From: a virus
Length of the DNA stretch: 25,076 bases
Reading direction: 5' to 3' (one strand)
IMG/VR virus record: IMGVR_UViG_3300047562_002151
Coordinates: 1 to 25,076 of that record
The translations under genes were made by a program, and so were the position numbers. The notes under the pieces are model-generated. The model searched no databases, was not told where the DNA came from, and saw nothing but the letters and a program-made list of their open reading frames with translations. Positions 1-8,227 of the stretch are shown one piece after another (within the stretch, counting starts at the first letter, position 1; the number at the start of each line of letters is the position of its first letter).

Positions 1-2
1 CA

Positions 3-251
3 CTTGAAAGAGTTGCTCAGGAAAATGTAGACTTTATCTTCTCCATGCGAAACCGTGTACTAAGTCAACAATCGTATTTGAAACAATTAGATAGAAAGGG
101 TTCATTTGAAGCGGATGATGAAGTAGGAGTCTTTTTCAATGAACTAAAGAAAGTAATCAATGATATTGCTGTCTACTTAGAAATAGATGATGAACCATCG
201 GAAGAAGAAACATCAAGAAATTCTTTCAATGGTAGAATAGAGAGGATCTGA
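3..251 (+). CDS. Unknown small acidic protein, 5'-truncated by the window edge
   Basis: An open frame runs from the window edge to a TGA at 249-251. The first in-frame ATG is at 45, but coding-like sequence continues upstream of it (LERVAQENVDFIFS before the Met), so the true start probably lies outside the window. The visible part looks helical and charged, with an acidic stretch DDEPSEEE near the C-terminus. No known domain is recognised. It ends two bases before the late sigma factor gene, so the two are very likely co-transcribed and translationally coupled. Its position next to a gp55-like factor makes a role in late transcription conceivable, but it does not resemble the T4 co-activator gp33 by eye. 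Function unknown. Confidence 0.6.
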   Translation, partial: LERVAQENVDFIFSMRNRVLSQQSYLKQLDRKGSFEADDEVGVFFNELKKVINDIAVYLEIDDEPSEEETSRNSFNGRIERI

Positions 252-253
252 TT

Positions 254-985
254 ATGGAAGTAAAGAAAAAGAAACAGAATATCTATTTCACACAGGAAAC
301 AGAGGATGCAATAAACGAGTACAATAAGTGTGAAGACCCGGTTATTAGAAACATAATCTACACGAAGAAAATTCATCCTGCATTTTACAAGTTGGCAGAG
401 ATTATGATACACCGATTCAAGTTTTATAGTTTCGATGTCCCACATGAAGATGTAAAACATGAGGTTGTTACGTTCTTACATGAGAAGATAAGTAAATACG
501 ATGGAGAAAGTGGGTTCAAGGCGTTTTCTTATTTTTCGATAGTTGCAAAGAACTATCTGATAGCTGAGAATAACAAGAACTATTATCACTATAAGAAAAG
601 ACATAGTTTAGAGACAATAGATTCTGAACGAAATATCGTAAACGAACAGTTACGTAGTGAATATATTGACGAACAAAAAGACTTCATAGATATGTTTGCA
701 GAAATCATGGAACAATTTTTGCCTTTGATTTTTACAAAGAACAGAGATTTACAAGTAGCAGACTCGGTATTGTATCTTTTCAAAACCCGTGACAACATAG
801 AAAACTACAATAAAAAGGCTCTATATATTCTCATTAGAGAAAGAACAGGTATAAAAACACAGTACATAACAAATGTCATTACCAAGTTCAAGTTTATCTA
901 CGGAAAACTCTATGAGGCATATTCAGACGGAAGAAACATAGCCGATATGGATTGGTTTGACATTCAAGACATTATTGAGGACTAA
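254..985 (+). CDS. 55: T4 gp55-like sigma factor for late transcription
   Basis: The 243-residue product resembles the gp55 family of phage late sigma factors, which recruit host RNA polymerase to late promoters and are activated by the DNA sliding clamp. The clearest match is a sigma region 2-like segment around residues 85-130, containing FKAFSYFSIVAKNYLI followed by a basic Tyr/Lys-rich stretch. It is somewhat longer than T4 gp55 (185 residues). The last 13 residues (DMDWFDIQDIIED) are acidic and aromatic, reminiscent of the hydrophobic-acidic clamp-binding tails of gp55 and gp33; this is inference. The ATG at 254 is supported by AGAGGA at 241-246 with a 7-base spacer. It lies immediately upstream of structural genes that such a factor would be expected to switch on. 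A more general sigma-like or DNA-binding protein is the alternative. Confidence 0.75.
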   Translation: MEVKKKKQNIYFTQETEDAINEYNKCEDPVIRNIIYTKKIHPAFYKLAEIMIHRFKFYSFDVPHEDVKHEVVTFLHEKISKYDGESGFKAFSYFSIVAKNYLIAENNKNYYHYKKRHSLETIDSERNIVNEQLRSEYIDEQKDFIDMFAEIMEQFLPLIFTKNRDLQVADSVLYLFKTRDNIENYNKKALYILIRERTGIKTQYITNVITKFKFIYGKLYEAYSDGRNIADMDWFDIQDIIED

Positions 986-998
986 CATAGTTATAGTT

Positions 999-1370
999 AT
1001 GAGCTTTGATACAGAAATATTTGGAAGTAAAAAGTTCTCGGATCTTCTAAAAGATATTTACGAGAATCAAAAAAAGAAAGACCGTCAGATAAATCTTCTG
1101 ATTGCGGACTTGAAGCCTCTTATCACAAACATAGGTGATGCGGCTTTACTTGTACCCGTAATCAAAGATTACATGGAAGTATCCGTCAAGAATGACGAAC
1201 ATCTTGTGAAACTCGCTGCTGTTGTTCAACGTATGGTCTCGAAAACTACGGATGAAGGAAGCTCATTCTTGACAGATGAAGAAAAGGATGCTCTTCTAAA
1301 AGAGATAAAAAACATCGGTGAAACAAAGGAGGAGACAAAAATAGATGAATCCCAAAAAGATAATACTTAA
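999..1370 (+). CDS. Small helical protein of unknown function, upstream of spike gene
   Basis: A 123-residue product starts at ATG 999, 13 bases after the sigma factor gene. The frame also opens at a TTG at 957, but that lies inside the sigma gene and has no better ribosome binding site, so the ATG is preferred. The protein appears mostly alpha-helical: a charged N-terminus (SFDTEIFGSKKFSDLLKDIY), a central hydrophobic segment (DAALLVPVIKDYMEVSV) and a Lys/Glu-rich C-terminus. There is no signal peptide or membrane helix. Its last 26 bases overlap the spike gene and contain that gene's strong ribosome binding site, so the two are probably translationally coupled. It could be a small tail or baseplate component or an assembly factor for the spike; this is inference from position only. 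Confidence 0.7.
   Translation: MSFDTEIFGSKKFSDLLKDIYENQKKKDRQINLLIADLKPLITNIGDAALLVPVIKDYMEVSVKNDEHLVKLAAVVQRMVSKTTDEGSSFLTDEEKDALLKEIKNIGETKEETKIDESQKDNT
1325..1334 (+). promoter_or_regulatory. Strong Shine-Dalgarno site inside the upstream gene
   Basis: AAAGGAGGAG lies 10 bases before the ATG at 1345, within the 3' end of the preceding gene. It is one of the two best ribosome binding sites in the window and fixes the start of the spike gene, despite the 26-base overlap of the two frames. Confidence 0.75.
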
Positions 1371-2673
1371 CGCCGAAGAATATGAATGGGTGCCCGCAGA
1401 AGTCGTTAGTGTTGATTATGAGAATAAAACTCCTAACCGACTTTTTACTATTCAATGTAAGTTTCTGAATTCCGATTCGGCTGGTTCACCAATGGACTTG
1501 GTGCAGGCTAAACCAATCAACGCGAACATAAAACAAATACCACTAAAAGGTGAGGTAGTTTTTGTTTGTAAGGGGCCAACCGCCTATCATTCTGGTGCTG
1601 GTAGTGGTCGTGAGTATTATTACACATCACCCATTTCAATTCAATCATCGGTACACCAGAATGGACTTCCTGGTGCAAACAGAGTTGTTTTAGATGAACG
1701 GAATAATACAAATAAGGCAACTGATTCTAGTCTTGGGTTACCATCAAGACTAACTGATAATACTCTTGTAAAAGATACCATCGATCCTACATTTCCAGAA
1801 AGACTCGACGTATTTCCGATCCAGCCTTACTCAGGTGATATTATTTTTGAAGGTAGATGGGGTCAATCTATTCGTCTAGGTTCAACGGTTGACACGAGAC
1901 GTAGATACCAACAAAATCCTACATGGGGTGTTGGAACTGGTGCAACCGGAAATCCGATTACAATCATTTCAAATGGAACAAACCCAAAACGAAATGAAAA
2001 AACTTTCAATGAATTTCATATCGAAAGTCCGGATAATGATGATGCATCCATCTGGCTTACATCAGGGCAGTCTGTAAAATTCAAACCCGCTTCCGAGTAT
2101 ACTCCATCTATTTTTGATAAGGAGATTGGGCTATTTAGAAAGAACCTATTTGGTGGAAATCAAATAATACTAGCATCTGATAGAATCGTATTGAATGCCA
2201 ACAAACAAGAAATAGTTGGATTCTCTAAAGCCGGTATCGGGTTCGCAACAGAGGCCACACTTGCACTGAACGCAAAGAATATCGTTGAAATAGAAGGTGG
2301 CAGAATATCAATCGGTTTCAATGCTACCTCACCTGTGATATTGGGTGATAGACTGATAGATCTTTTGAAGTTTTTGATGGACGTATTGATAGATATGAAC
2401 ACATCTATAGTTCAGATGACACATCCAACTGGAGTAGGCCCGTCAGGAACTCCCGTCAACAGTGGGGACTATATCAATTACATAAATCAACTAAGTCGTC
2501 TTATAAGTACTCTTCCTAACTTGGCAAGTAAGTTTGCTTTTGTGAATGAATTTTCAGGAGGGCCATCCGAATCTGATTCTAATAAGTTTAGAGATTTACG
2601 AAATAATCAGTTTGTAGTAAAACTACCAGAAAAAATCGGTGGCGATAGACCTAAATCAGTAACATTTGTATGA
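1345..2673 (+). CDS. Baseplate central spike/hub protein, gp5 / gpV-like (OB-fold, no lysozyme domain)
   Basis: The 442-residue product has the layout of the membrane-piercing spike family (T4 gp5, P2 gpV, VgrG). Residues about 10-110 resemble an OB-fold, with alternating strands and the segment LKGEVVFVCKGP. Residues about 155-180 contain PYSGDIIFEGRWGQSIRLG, typical of the OB-fold to spike junction. Residues about 270-330 are a run of short beta strands (ILASDRIVLNAN, ALNAKNIVEIEGGRISIG) resembling a stacked spike. From residue 333 comes a helical C-terminus, LGDRLIDLLKFLMDVL, then THPTGVGPSGTPVNSGDY. That Pro/Gly-rich motif is common in phage spike proteins. No lysozyme domain is visible, unlike T4 gp5; the neighbouring lysin gene may supply that activity. 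The start is set by the strong ribosome binding site at 1325-1334. Confidence 0.75.
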   Translation: MNPKKIILNAEEYEWVPAEVVSVDYENKTPNRLFTIQCKFLNSDSAGSPMDLVQAKPINANIKQIPLKGEVVFVCKGPTAYHSGAGSGREYYYTSPISIQSSVHQNGLPGANRVVLDERNNTNKATDSSLGLPSRLTDNTLVKDTIDPTFPERLDVFPIQPYSGDIIFEGRWGQSIRLGSTVDTRRRYQQNPTWGVGTGATGNPITIISNGTNPKRNEKTFNEFHIESPDNDDASIWLTSGQSVKFKPASEYTPSIFDKEIGLFRKNLFGGNQIILASDRIVLNANKQEIVGFSKAGIGFATEATLALNAKNIVEIEGGRISIGFNATSPVILGDRLIDLLKFLMDVLIDMNTSIVQMTHPTGVGPSGTPVNSGDYINYINQLSRLISTLPNLASKFAFVNEFSGGPSESDSNKFRDLRNNQFVVKLPEKIGGDRPKSVTFV

Positions 2674-2689
2674 TATAGCGTATTATTAT

Positions 2690-5332
2690 ATGGCAACACA
2701 AGCTGAAATACAACAACAATATGATAATGATAAAAGTCAGAAGATACTACAACTTCAAACAACATTTGTTGGTAGAACAGTTCAATCTGCAAAACAAGCA
2801 GGACTACTAAAAAACAATGTTTCTGTAATAAGTACAACTGTAACCGCTGATGATTTTGCTCCTAAGCTAAATCCGTCTATACTAGGTAAGTCTGATACTG
2901 AAAATCGAAACTTCATACTTTCCACTATACGTGATGGTATGATCGAAAAGTTTTCAACAAACGATAGTGTATTTTCTTACGTAATCTTGGAATGTATTTG
3001 TTCAATTACAAGTATCGATTCGAGTAAAATAACACTGAACTATTCAATCATAGAACGTTTGTATCTGAAGGAACAAAATTCTGTAACTGCTAATGAGATA
3101 TTCACCGGCGGCGGTGGGGTTGTAAAAATAGAATTACCTAATAATTCAAATGCGTTCTCGCAGCTTAGAAAAGAACTGTCCGCGTTTGCTTATCCTGTAG
3201 CGAACATAACTTCAAACGGTAGGTTTGACACATACTTACAGTTCGTAAACACAAAATTGAAAGTTGAATCTATACCTCAATTAGATTCACTTGCACTAGC
3301 TGGGTTCGCCGTTTTTAGTTTGGGAGACTACAATGGTATATTTCCTAAACCAGATGGATTGATCGAGACTCCAACAATAACCACACCAACGGATACTGGC
3401 GTGGTGGTGCCATCTGTACCTACTGATTCTGTTGATGTAACCGGAGATTCAAATTTAGGTTCTGTAACTTCGCCTATTTCAACTACACCATCAACTCCTA
3501 CGACTCCAACTAGTACTGGTGGTATAAAGTATCTTTCTATCGAAGCCGTAAAAGACGATGACCCCGGCATTAGAAGTGAAACTGTTCCAACTGCACCGAT
3601 TAGATACATCTCGGTTAGAGCTGTTACAGATGAGGAGGTTGAAGCCTCGTTTAGATCGGGTGGATTGAATGCAATAACAACAGAACAGACAGCAATTAGA
3701 AATACGGAGAATCCACTAAAGCCGACTGATGGGGTGAATACTGTAGTTGCAGAAAATGAACGAGAGGAAATAGAAAGAAGGACACTTGCACAGATAAAAG
3801 CTGAAGAAGCTGATGCGCTTGCGAAGGCACAGGCTAAAGAGAAAGCTTTGTCTGGCCCTGTTGGTCCAAATCCAGACTTGAAGAATGGTGAGATCGTGGC
3901 TGCGGGTGATAAGAAAGACGAACCCACTAGTACTCCAGATAATCCAATAATTCAACAAAATCCAAATGCAGTTGCTAAGTATTTTTTAGAATGGCACAAA
4001 ACAGATGGAGCAGATGAAAACGGCATAATTTACAGGGGAAACAGTGATGCCAAGCCTAGTAACGAAAGCAATTTATTGAATAAACTGGTCGAGAAACGAT
4101 ATAAGAATCTTTTCAATTTTGGAAAAGATCTTGAAAAGATGTTTTCCGGTATAAAACTAGAGTCACCGATAGACATAGGCTTGGCACTAAATGGTATACA
4201 AGTTGGTCTATTCAATAAAAATATTCCATATATGTTTGGTGAGGGATCTGAGGTTCACGCAGCAATGATATTGGCATCTACAGATAACACCATAGTTCAG
4301 AGAGAAGATGGGGGTAGAGGAACTTATTCAAATAATGCAAACTGGGGAAACGAACCATTTTGGTGTGGTTATTTCACTGATTTTGTATTACATACGAATA
4401 CATTTTATCGGTCTGACAATGATCGTAAATCTATAATAGGAACTAGCTCTGTTTATGGTAAAAGTGGGTATTATGATAAGAGTCCCTTCAATAGAATACA
4501 AAATGTAGATGATAGCGATATACAAACCTATCAAAAAAACATACGAGATTATAATAAGCAGCTACGTGCTAGAAATAAAGAATTGAACGCAAAAAAAGCC
4601 GAAGAAAAGGCAAACCAAAAAAAACTAGAATCTGCTAAAAAAAATAAAAACTCCAAACCAGCTAGTCTGAAAAAGCTTGAGATTCAACTGCAAAAAACTA
4701 AAGGAGAAATACAGGCGATTCAAAAAAATATAGCTAGTCTTGATGCTGTAAAAAAATCAAATGAAACTGCATTGGCTGCTAAAACAAATATCAATCAAAA
4801 TACATTGTATAATGAAAGCAACATAGTGGCTGTTTTTTATAGAGGGTATCATATAGCCGGTGACAACTCTTTGACCGCTAGAGGAAAAGAGTTACTGCAA
4901 AAAATAAAGTCTTGGCCGGGTGGGTATATTGTAACTGATACTGGTCATGTTGAAGTTTTGTTACATATATCTCCATCTGGCATCATATACTCACTCGGAG
5001 GAAATACAGGTGTGACACTACGATCATATAAAGGTGGAGACTCTGTTGATGTAATAAAACAACGAGCAAATCCTGCACCACAAAAACCAGATGATACTAG
5101 GAACGGTTATCAATATGGTTTCAAAATTTCATCTTCATTTGGCGCCTGGGGTGGTGGTGGTGGTAACCTTTATATTGTAAAACGAGGAACTAAAATTCCG
5201 TATACAAAGGGAATTGGAGTTGGTGTTATAAAAACTGAAACTTGGAAACAGTATGAAGAAGTTGTGAAATCAAATAATGATATTACTGTAAGTCCTATGG
5301 CATACAATCTCCTTCATAAGATATTCGTTTGA
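2690..5332 (+). CDS. Tail-associated lysin with CHAP/NlpC-like peptidase domain interrupted by a coiled coil
   Basis: The ATG at 2690 is preferred (880 residues, 16 bases after the spike stop); a TTG at 2666 would add eight residues and overlap the spike gene. Residues 1-220 form an unrecognised domain. Residues about 224-278 are a Thr/Pro/Val-rich linker, followed by two related short segments (IKYLSIEAV from 279, IRYISVRAV from 304) and a charged Ala/Glu/Lys helix. The C-terminal part looks like a cysteine amidase/endopeptidase of the CHAP/NlpC type: Cys559 in GNEPFWCGYFTDF, His753 in TDTGHVEVLL and Asn772 in SLGGNTG. The Cys-His distance (194 residues) is far above normal because a Lys/Glu/Gln-rich coiled coil (about 614-704) lies between them. 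It probably digests peptidoglycan during tail penetration, replacing the lysozyme of T4 gp5. The catalytic assignment is by motif only. Confidence 0.65.
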   Translation: MATQAEIQQQYDNDKSQKILQLQTTFVGRTVQSAKQAGLLKNNVSVISTTVTADDFAPKLNPSILGKSDTENRNFILSTIRDGMIEKFSTNDSVFSYVILECICSITSIDSSKITLNYSIIERLYLKEQNSVTANEIFTGGGGVVKIELPNNSNAFSQLRKELSAFAYPVANITSNGRFDTYLQFVNTKLKVESIPQLDSLALAGFAVFSLGDYNGIFPKPDGLIETPTITTPTDTGVVVPSVPTDSVDVTGDSNLGSVTSPISTTPSTPTTPTSTGGIKYLSIEAVKDDDPGIRSETVPTAPIRYISVRAVTDEEVEASFRSGGLNAITTEQTAIRNTENPLKPTDGVNTVVAENEREEIERRTLAQIKAEEADALAKAQAKEKALSGPVGPNPDLKNGEIVAAGDKKDEPTSTPDNPIIQQNPNAVAKYFLEWHKTDGADENGIIYRGNSDAKPSNESNLLNKLVEKRYKNLFNFGKDLEKMFSGIKLESPIDIGLALNGIQVGLFNKNIPYMFGEGSEVHAAMILASTDNTIVQREDGGRGTYSNNANWGNEPFWCGYFTDFVLHTNTFYRSDNDRKSIIGTSSVYGKSGYYDKSPFNRIQNVDDSDIQTYQKNIRDYNKQLRARNKELNAKKAEEKANQKKLESAKKNKNSKPASLKKLEIQLQKTKGEIQAIQKNIASLDAVKKSNETALAAKTNINQNTLYNESNIVAVFYRGYHIAGDNSLTARGKELLQKIKSWPGGYIVTDTGHVEVLLHISPSGIIYSLGGNTGVTLRSYKGGDSVDVIKQRANPAPQKPDDTRNGYQYGFKISSSFGAWGGGGGNLYIVKRGTKIPYTKGIGVGVIKTETWKQYEEVVKSNNDITVSPMAYNLLHKIFV

Positions 5333-5343
5333 TTTTGAATCAA
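5329..5343 (+). other. Small inverted repeat at the end of the lysin gene
   Basis: TTGATT-TTG-AATCAA is a perfect 6-base stem with a 3-base loop, overlapping the TGA stop at 5330-5332 and followed by TTTACTTT. It sits in one of the few gaps in the gene string (5333-5373). It is AT-only apart from two G-C pairs, so it would be a weak structure. It may be a leaky terminator or chance. Confidence 0.25.
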
Positions 5344-5373
5344 TTTACTTTACAAAAATAGTGGAGACTGATG

Positions 5374-5802
5374 ATGAGTTTAGATAAGTTACTAAAACAA
5401 ATACGTACTATAATTCGTGAAGAGATAGAGTATGCTCTTGAGAAAAAACTGAACGAGGGTCAGATGAAGAAAAAGTTGGATACTGAAACTCTAAACCACG
5501 GTATGAGTTTGATGAAAGAAGTTGGTTTGATAAAAAAACCAAAACAGAAACCATCTAAAACTGGTTTGAGTAGTATTCAAGATATACTGAATGAGACACG
5601 ATTATCAATGGAAGCTGCCATGTCAGATGATGAATATCCTGAGATGCGTTTTACTACGGACTCTATCGTAGCTGGCAGACAAACCCCAAGTATGGTTCCT
5701 GACGGTTATTCGGATAGCGAACTAACTCCTGAAGTATCAAAGGCGCTTACGCGTGATTACTCAGCTCTCATGGCTAAGATGAATGAGAAAAAGGGAGCGT
5801 AA
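5374..5802 (+). CDS. Small helical protein of unknown function upstream of gp25
   Basis: Two adjacent ATGs (5371 and 5374) are possible. GGAG at 5363-5366 is 7 bases from the second and only 4 from the first, so 5374 is preferred (142 residues). The N-terminus is a charged amphipathic helix, LDKLLKQIRTIIREEIEYAL, followed by a Lys-rich segment and then a more acidic, Pro/Ser-containing C-terminal half (DGYSDSELTPEVSKALTRDY). No catalytic motif, signal peptide or membrane helix is seen. It sits two bases before the gp25 gene and follows the largest gap in the first half of the window. A small structural or assembly protein of the baseplate is plausible from position, but the function is unknown. 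Confidence 0.75.
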   Translation: MSLDKLLKQIRTIIREEIEYALEKKLNEGQMKKKLDTETLNHGMSLMKEVGLIKKPKQKPSKTGLSSIQDILNETRLSMEAAMSDDEYPEMRFTTDSIVAGRQTPSMVPDGYSDSELTPEVSKALTRDYSALMAKMNEKKGA

Positions 5803-5804
5803 TA

Positions 5805-6326
5805 ATGGCATTTAGAAGAAAAACCATTCTCATCAACTCACCCGTAGATCAAAACACATCACAGATTCGTGATTTGACAAAACCAGGGACTCTAAAACCA
5901 ATTGGTATTACTATACCATTCAACAATCCGAGTGGAGTATTCTTCAAGAGTTTTACGAACCGTGAGCAAGTTTTGAGTAACCTAAGAAACCTGTTACTTA
6001 CAGCTAAAGGTGAGAGGTACTTTGAACCAGAATTTGGTACGGATATACGGGGTGTGTTATTTGAAAACATCAGTAATGAGGAGGACTTCTCATCAAGACT
6101 TAGAGGAGAAATATCTTCAGCGATTTCTCGTTGGTTACCGTACTTGGTTATTACGGATCTTACCGTCGATATAAACATAACAGATGAAGGTCAAGTGGAT
6201 AATCCCGAACACGCGTTAAGTATATTTTTACGTGTTCAAATCTCAGGAACAAACATATATTTGCCGGTCAGGATATTTATATCTGAAACAGCAACTATTC
6301 GTGTAACAGAAGAGGCTCAGAACTAA
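5805..6326 (+). CDS. 25: Baseplate wedge protein gp25 (gpW / gp25 family)
   Basis: The 173-residue product belongs to the gp25/gpW baseplate wedge family, which nucleates sheath assembly next to gp6 in T4-like tails. Residues 54-110 carry the hallmark region: helix EQVLSNLRNLLLTAKGE, then RYFEPEFGTDIRGVLFENIS (from residue 71), closely paralleling the T4 pattern with DPEFG and LFEN. The C-terminal part is a set of beta strands (LVITDLTVDINITDEG, LSIFLRVQISG). The N-terminal extension of about 40 residues is longer than in T4 gp25 (132 residues). The start is supported by AGGGAG at 5792-5797 with a 7-base spacer. The stop codon overlaps the start of gp6 by one base (TAATG), and the 25-6 order is typical of contractile-tail gene clusters. 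Confidence 0.92.
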   Translation: MAFRRKTILINSPVDQNTSQIRDLTKPGTLKPIGITIPFNNPSGVFFKSFTNREQVLSNLRNLLLTAKGERYFEPEFGTDIRGVLFENISNEEDFSSRLRGEISSAISRWLPYLVITDLTVDINITDEGQVDNPEHALSIFLRVQISGTNIYLPVRIFISETATIRVTEEAQN

Positions 6327-8227
6327 TGGCAGATTTAGTAAAAAAGGATATTCGTTATCTCGCTAGAGATTTCGGATCACTACGTCAAAATCTAATCGAT
6401 TTTGCAAGGAATTATTTTCCTAACTCATACCAAGACTTCAATGAGTCTTCACCTGGTATGATGTTTCTTGAAATGTCTGCCTACGTTGGTGATGTACTTT
6501 CTTACTATACCGACGTAGCTCTACAAGAATCCATGATTCTTCAGGCATCAGAGACTCAGAATATTTTGAACCTTGCACAATCATTTGGATACACACCAAA
6601 GACATCTGTTGCTGCTAATGTAACTCTTGATGTATTTCAAATTGTACCAGCTATTGGTAGTGGAATAAACAACAGACCCGATTGGAACTATGCTTTTGCA
6701 ATAGAACCCGGTATGCAAGTATCGGCGGAAAACGATAGTAGTATTCAATTCAGAACAATAGAGTATTTAGACTTTAGGTTCAGTAGTTCTTTTGATCCAA
6801 CTGAGATAACAGTTTTCGAAGTTGATGATATATCAAACGAACCAACCTTTTACTTACTAAAGAAGTCTGTAAACGCGGTTTCTGGTGTTCTAAAGACTAC
6901 AACTTATGATTTCGGATCACCAAAACCATATGATAAAGTCATACTACAAGACGATAGAATTATTGAGATACTTTATGCCATAGACTCCGATGCAAATAAA
7001 TGGTATCATGTACCGTATCTTGCACAAGATACTGTCTTTGAGGCAGTTCCGAACATTCCAAGAAATGATACATCCTTGAATATCCATAGAAATGAAACAC
7101 CATACTTGTTGAAGTTGAATAAAGTTTCACGTAGATTTTCTTCACGTGCGTTTGGTAACAACTTCTCTAGCTCATATGAGATAAACTTTGGAGCCGGAGT
7201 TTCTGATTTTGATGACGAGGAAATCATACCGAATCCAGACCTAATCGGTTCATCTTTATCCGGTATAGAAACGTCAGCTTCGCCAAACATAGATCCTTCA
7301 AACTTTCTTTATACGAAGACATATGGATTGGCACCTAATAATACAACACTGACGGTTTACTACACACAAGGTGGTGGAGTTCGTGACAACGTTAGTTCTG
7401 AAACTTTGACTCGAATCATAAGTAGAACTATAACATTGGATGAAACCGGCTTAGATACGACTCTTTACAACCAAGTAATTGGTAGTCTAGCAACAACTAA
7501 TACTCAACCAGCAACCGGCGGTATGGACGGTGAAACCATAAACGAAATCCGTCAGAATGCACTTGCCTCATTTGCGTCACAGAATAGAGCGGTAACAAAA
7601 GAAGACTACATAATACGTGCTTATAGTTTACCACAACGTTACGGGTCAATTGCAAAAGCTTACATCACAAAAGACACACAACTTACCGAGGAATCTATCT
7701 TCAATAGTGATCGTGTTGCGAACGATCTGGCTTTGAATTTATATGTACTTGGATATGATGCTAATAACAAACTAACTACTATAAATGATGCGACTAAAGA
7801 GAATCTAAAGACATACATAAATCACCACCGTATGCTCACTGATGCCATAAACATAAAGGACGCATATGTTGTGAATATCGGTGTGGAGTTTGACATCATA
7901 ACGTTACCAGATCAAAATGGTAACCAAGTAATACTTCGATGTATAGAACGACTAAAGAGATATTTCGATATAAAACGTTGGCAGATAAACCAACCCATTG
8001 TGATCAGTAACGTTTTCACTGAACTGGACAGAGTTGAAGGTGTTCAAACTGTAATTGATGTGAAGTTTGTGAACTATTATGATACAACATTAGGTTATTC
8101 ACCATATGCTTATGATTTAGTTCGTGCAACGAAGGATGGTATCATTTTCCCATCCCTCGATCCATCTATTTTTGAAATCAAATATCCTGACAATGATATT
8201 GTTGGTAGAGTGAGGGCATTTGGATGA
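6326..8227 (+). CDS. 6: Baseplate wedge protein gp6 (baseplate J family)
   Basis: The 633-residue product matches the gp6/gpJ family that forms the ring of the baseplate wedge. The N-terminus has the usual pattern LARDFGSLRQNLIDFARNYF, then FNESSPGMMFLEMSAYVGDV and a helix with QNILNLAQSFGYTP. The central part is beta-rich. Around residues 399-433 comes the strongly conserved J-family element: GGMDGETINEIRQNALASFA, then SQNRAVTKEDYIIRA. The C-terminal domain includes helix NLKTYINHHRMLTDAINIKD and strand-rich sequence. Its length is close to T4 gp6 (660 residues). It overlaps gp25 by one base and the next gene by four (ATGA), so this is a tightly coupled operon. AGAGG at 6311-6315 may serve as a ribosome binding site. 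Confidence 0.93.
   Translation: MADLVKKDIRYLARDFGSLRQNLIDFARNYFPNSYQDFNESSPGMMFLEMSAYVGDVLSYYTDVALQESMILQASETQNILNLAQSFGYTPKTSVAANVTLDVFQIVPAIGSGINNRPDWNYAFAIEPGMQVSAENDSSIQFRTIEYLDFRFSSSFDPTEITVFEVDDISNEPTFYLLKKSVNAVSGVLKTTTYDFGSPKPYDKVILQDDRIIEILYAIDSDANKWYHVPYLAQDTVFEAVPNIPRNDTSLNIHRNETPYLLKLNKVSRRFSSRAFGNNFSSSYEINFGAGVSDFDDEEIIPNPDLIGSSLSGIETSASPNIDPSNFLYTKTYGLAPNNTTLTVYYTQGGGVRDNVSSETLTRIISRTITLDETGLDTTLYNQVIGSLATTNTQPATGGMDGETINEIRQNALASFASQNRAVTKEDYIIRAYSLPQRYGSIAKAYITKDTQLTEESIFNSDRVANDLALNLYVLGYDANNKLTTINDATKENLKTYINHHRMLTDAINIKDAYVVNIGVEFDIITLPDQNGNQVILRCIERLKRYFDIKRWQINQPIVISNVFTELDRVEGVQTVIDVKFVNYYDTTLGYSPYAYDLVRATKDGIIFPSLDPSIFEIKYPDNDIVGRVRAFG

Noticed and set aside
957-998. TTG start giving a 14-residue longer version of the small protein at 999
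   Set aside because: It overlaps the sigma factor gene. The ATG at 999 gives a typical start and no better upstream ribosome binding site supports the TTG.
2666-2689. TTG start adding eight residues to the lysin
   Set aside because: It overlaps the spike gene stop and adds an odd YDIAYYY lead. The ATG at 2690 is the more ordinary start, though neither has a strong ribosome binding site.
3328-3927. 199-codon open frame on the - strand
   Set aside because: It lies wholly within the lysin gene, opposite its Thr/Pro linker and helix. Its Ser/Val/Ala/Phe-rich low-complexity product is what the antisense of that composition gives, and it has no ribosome binding site or homologous pattern.
5151-5164. 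GGTGG-type triplet run that might be a microsatellite
   Set aside because: It only encodes five glycines within the lysin (GAWGGGGGN) and is too short to call a repeat feature.
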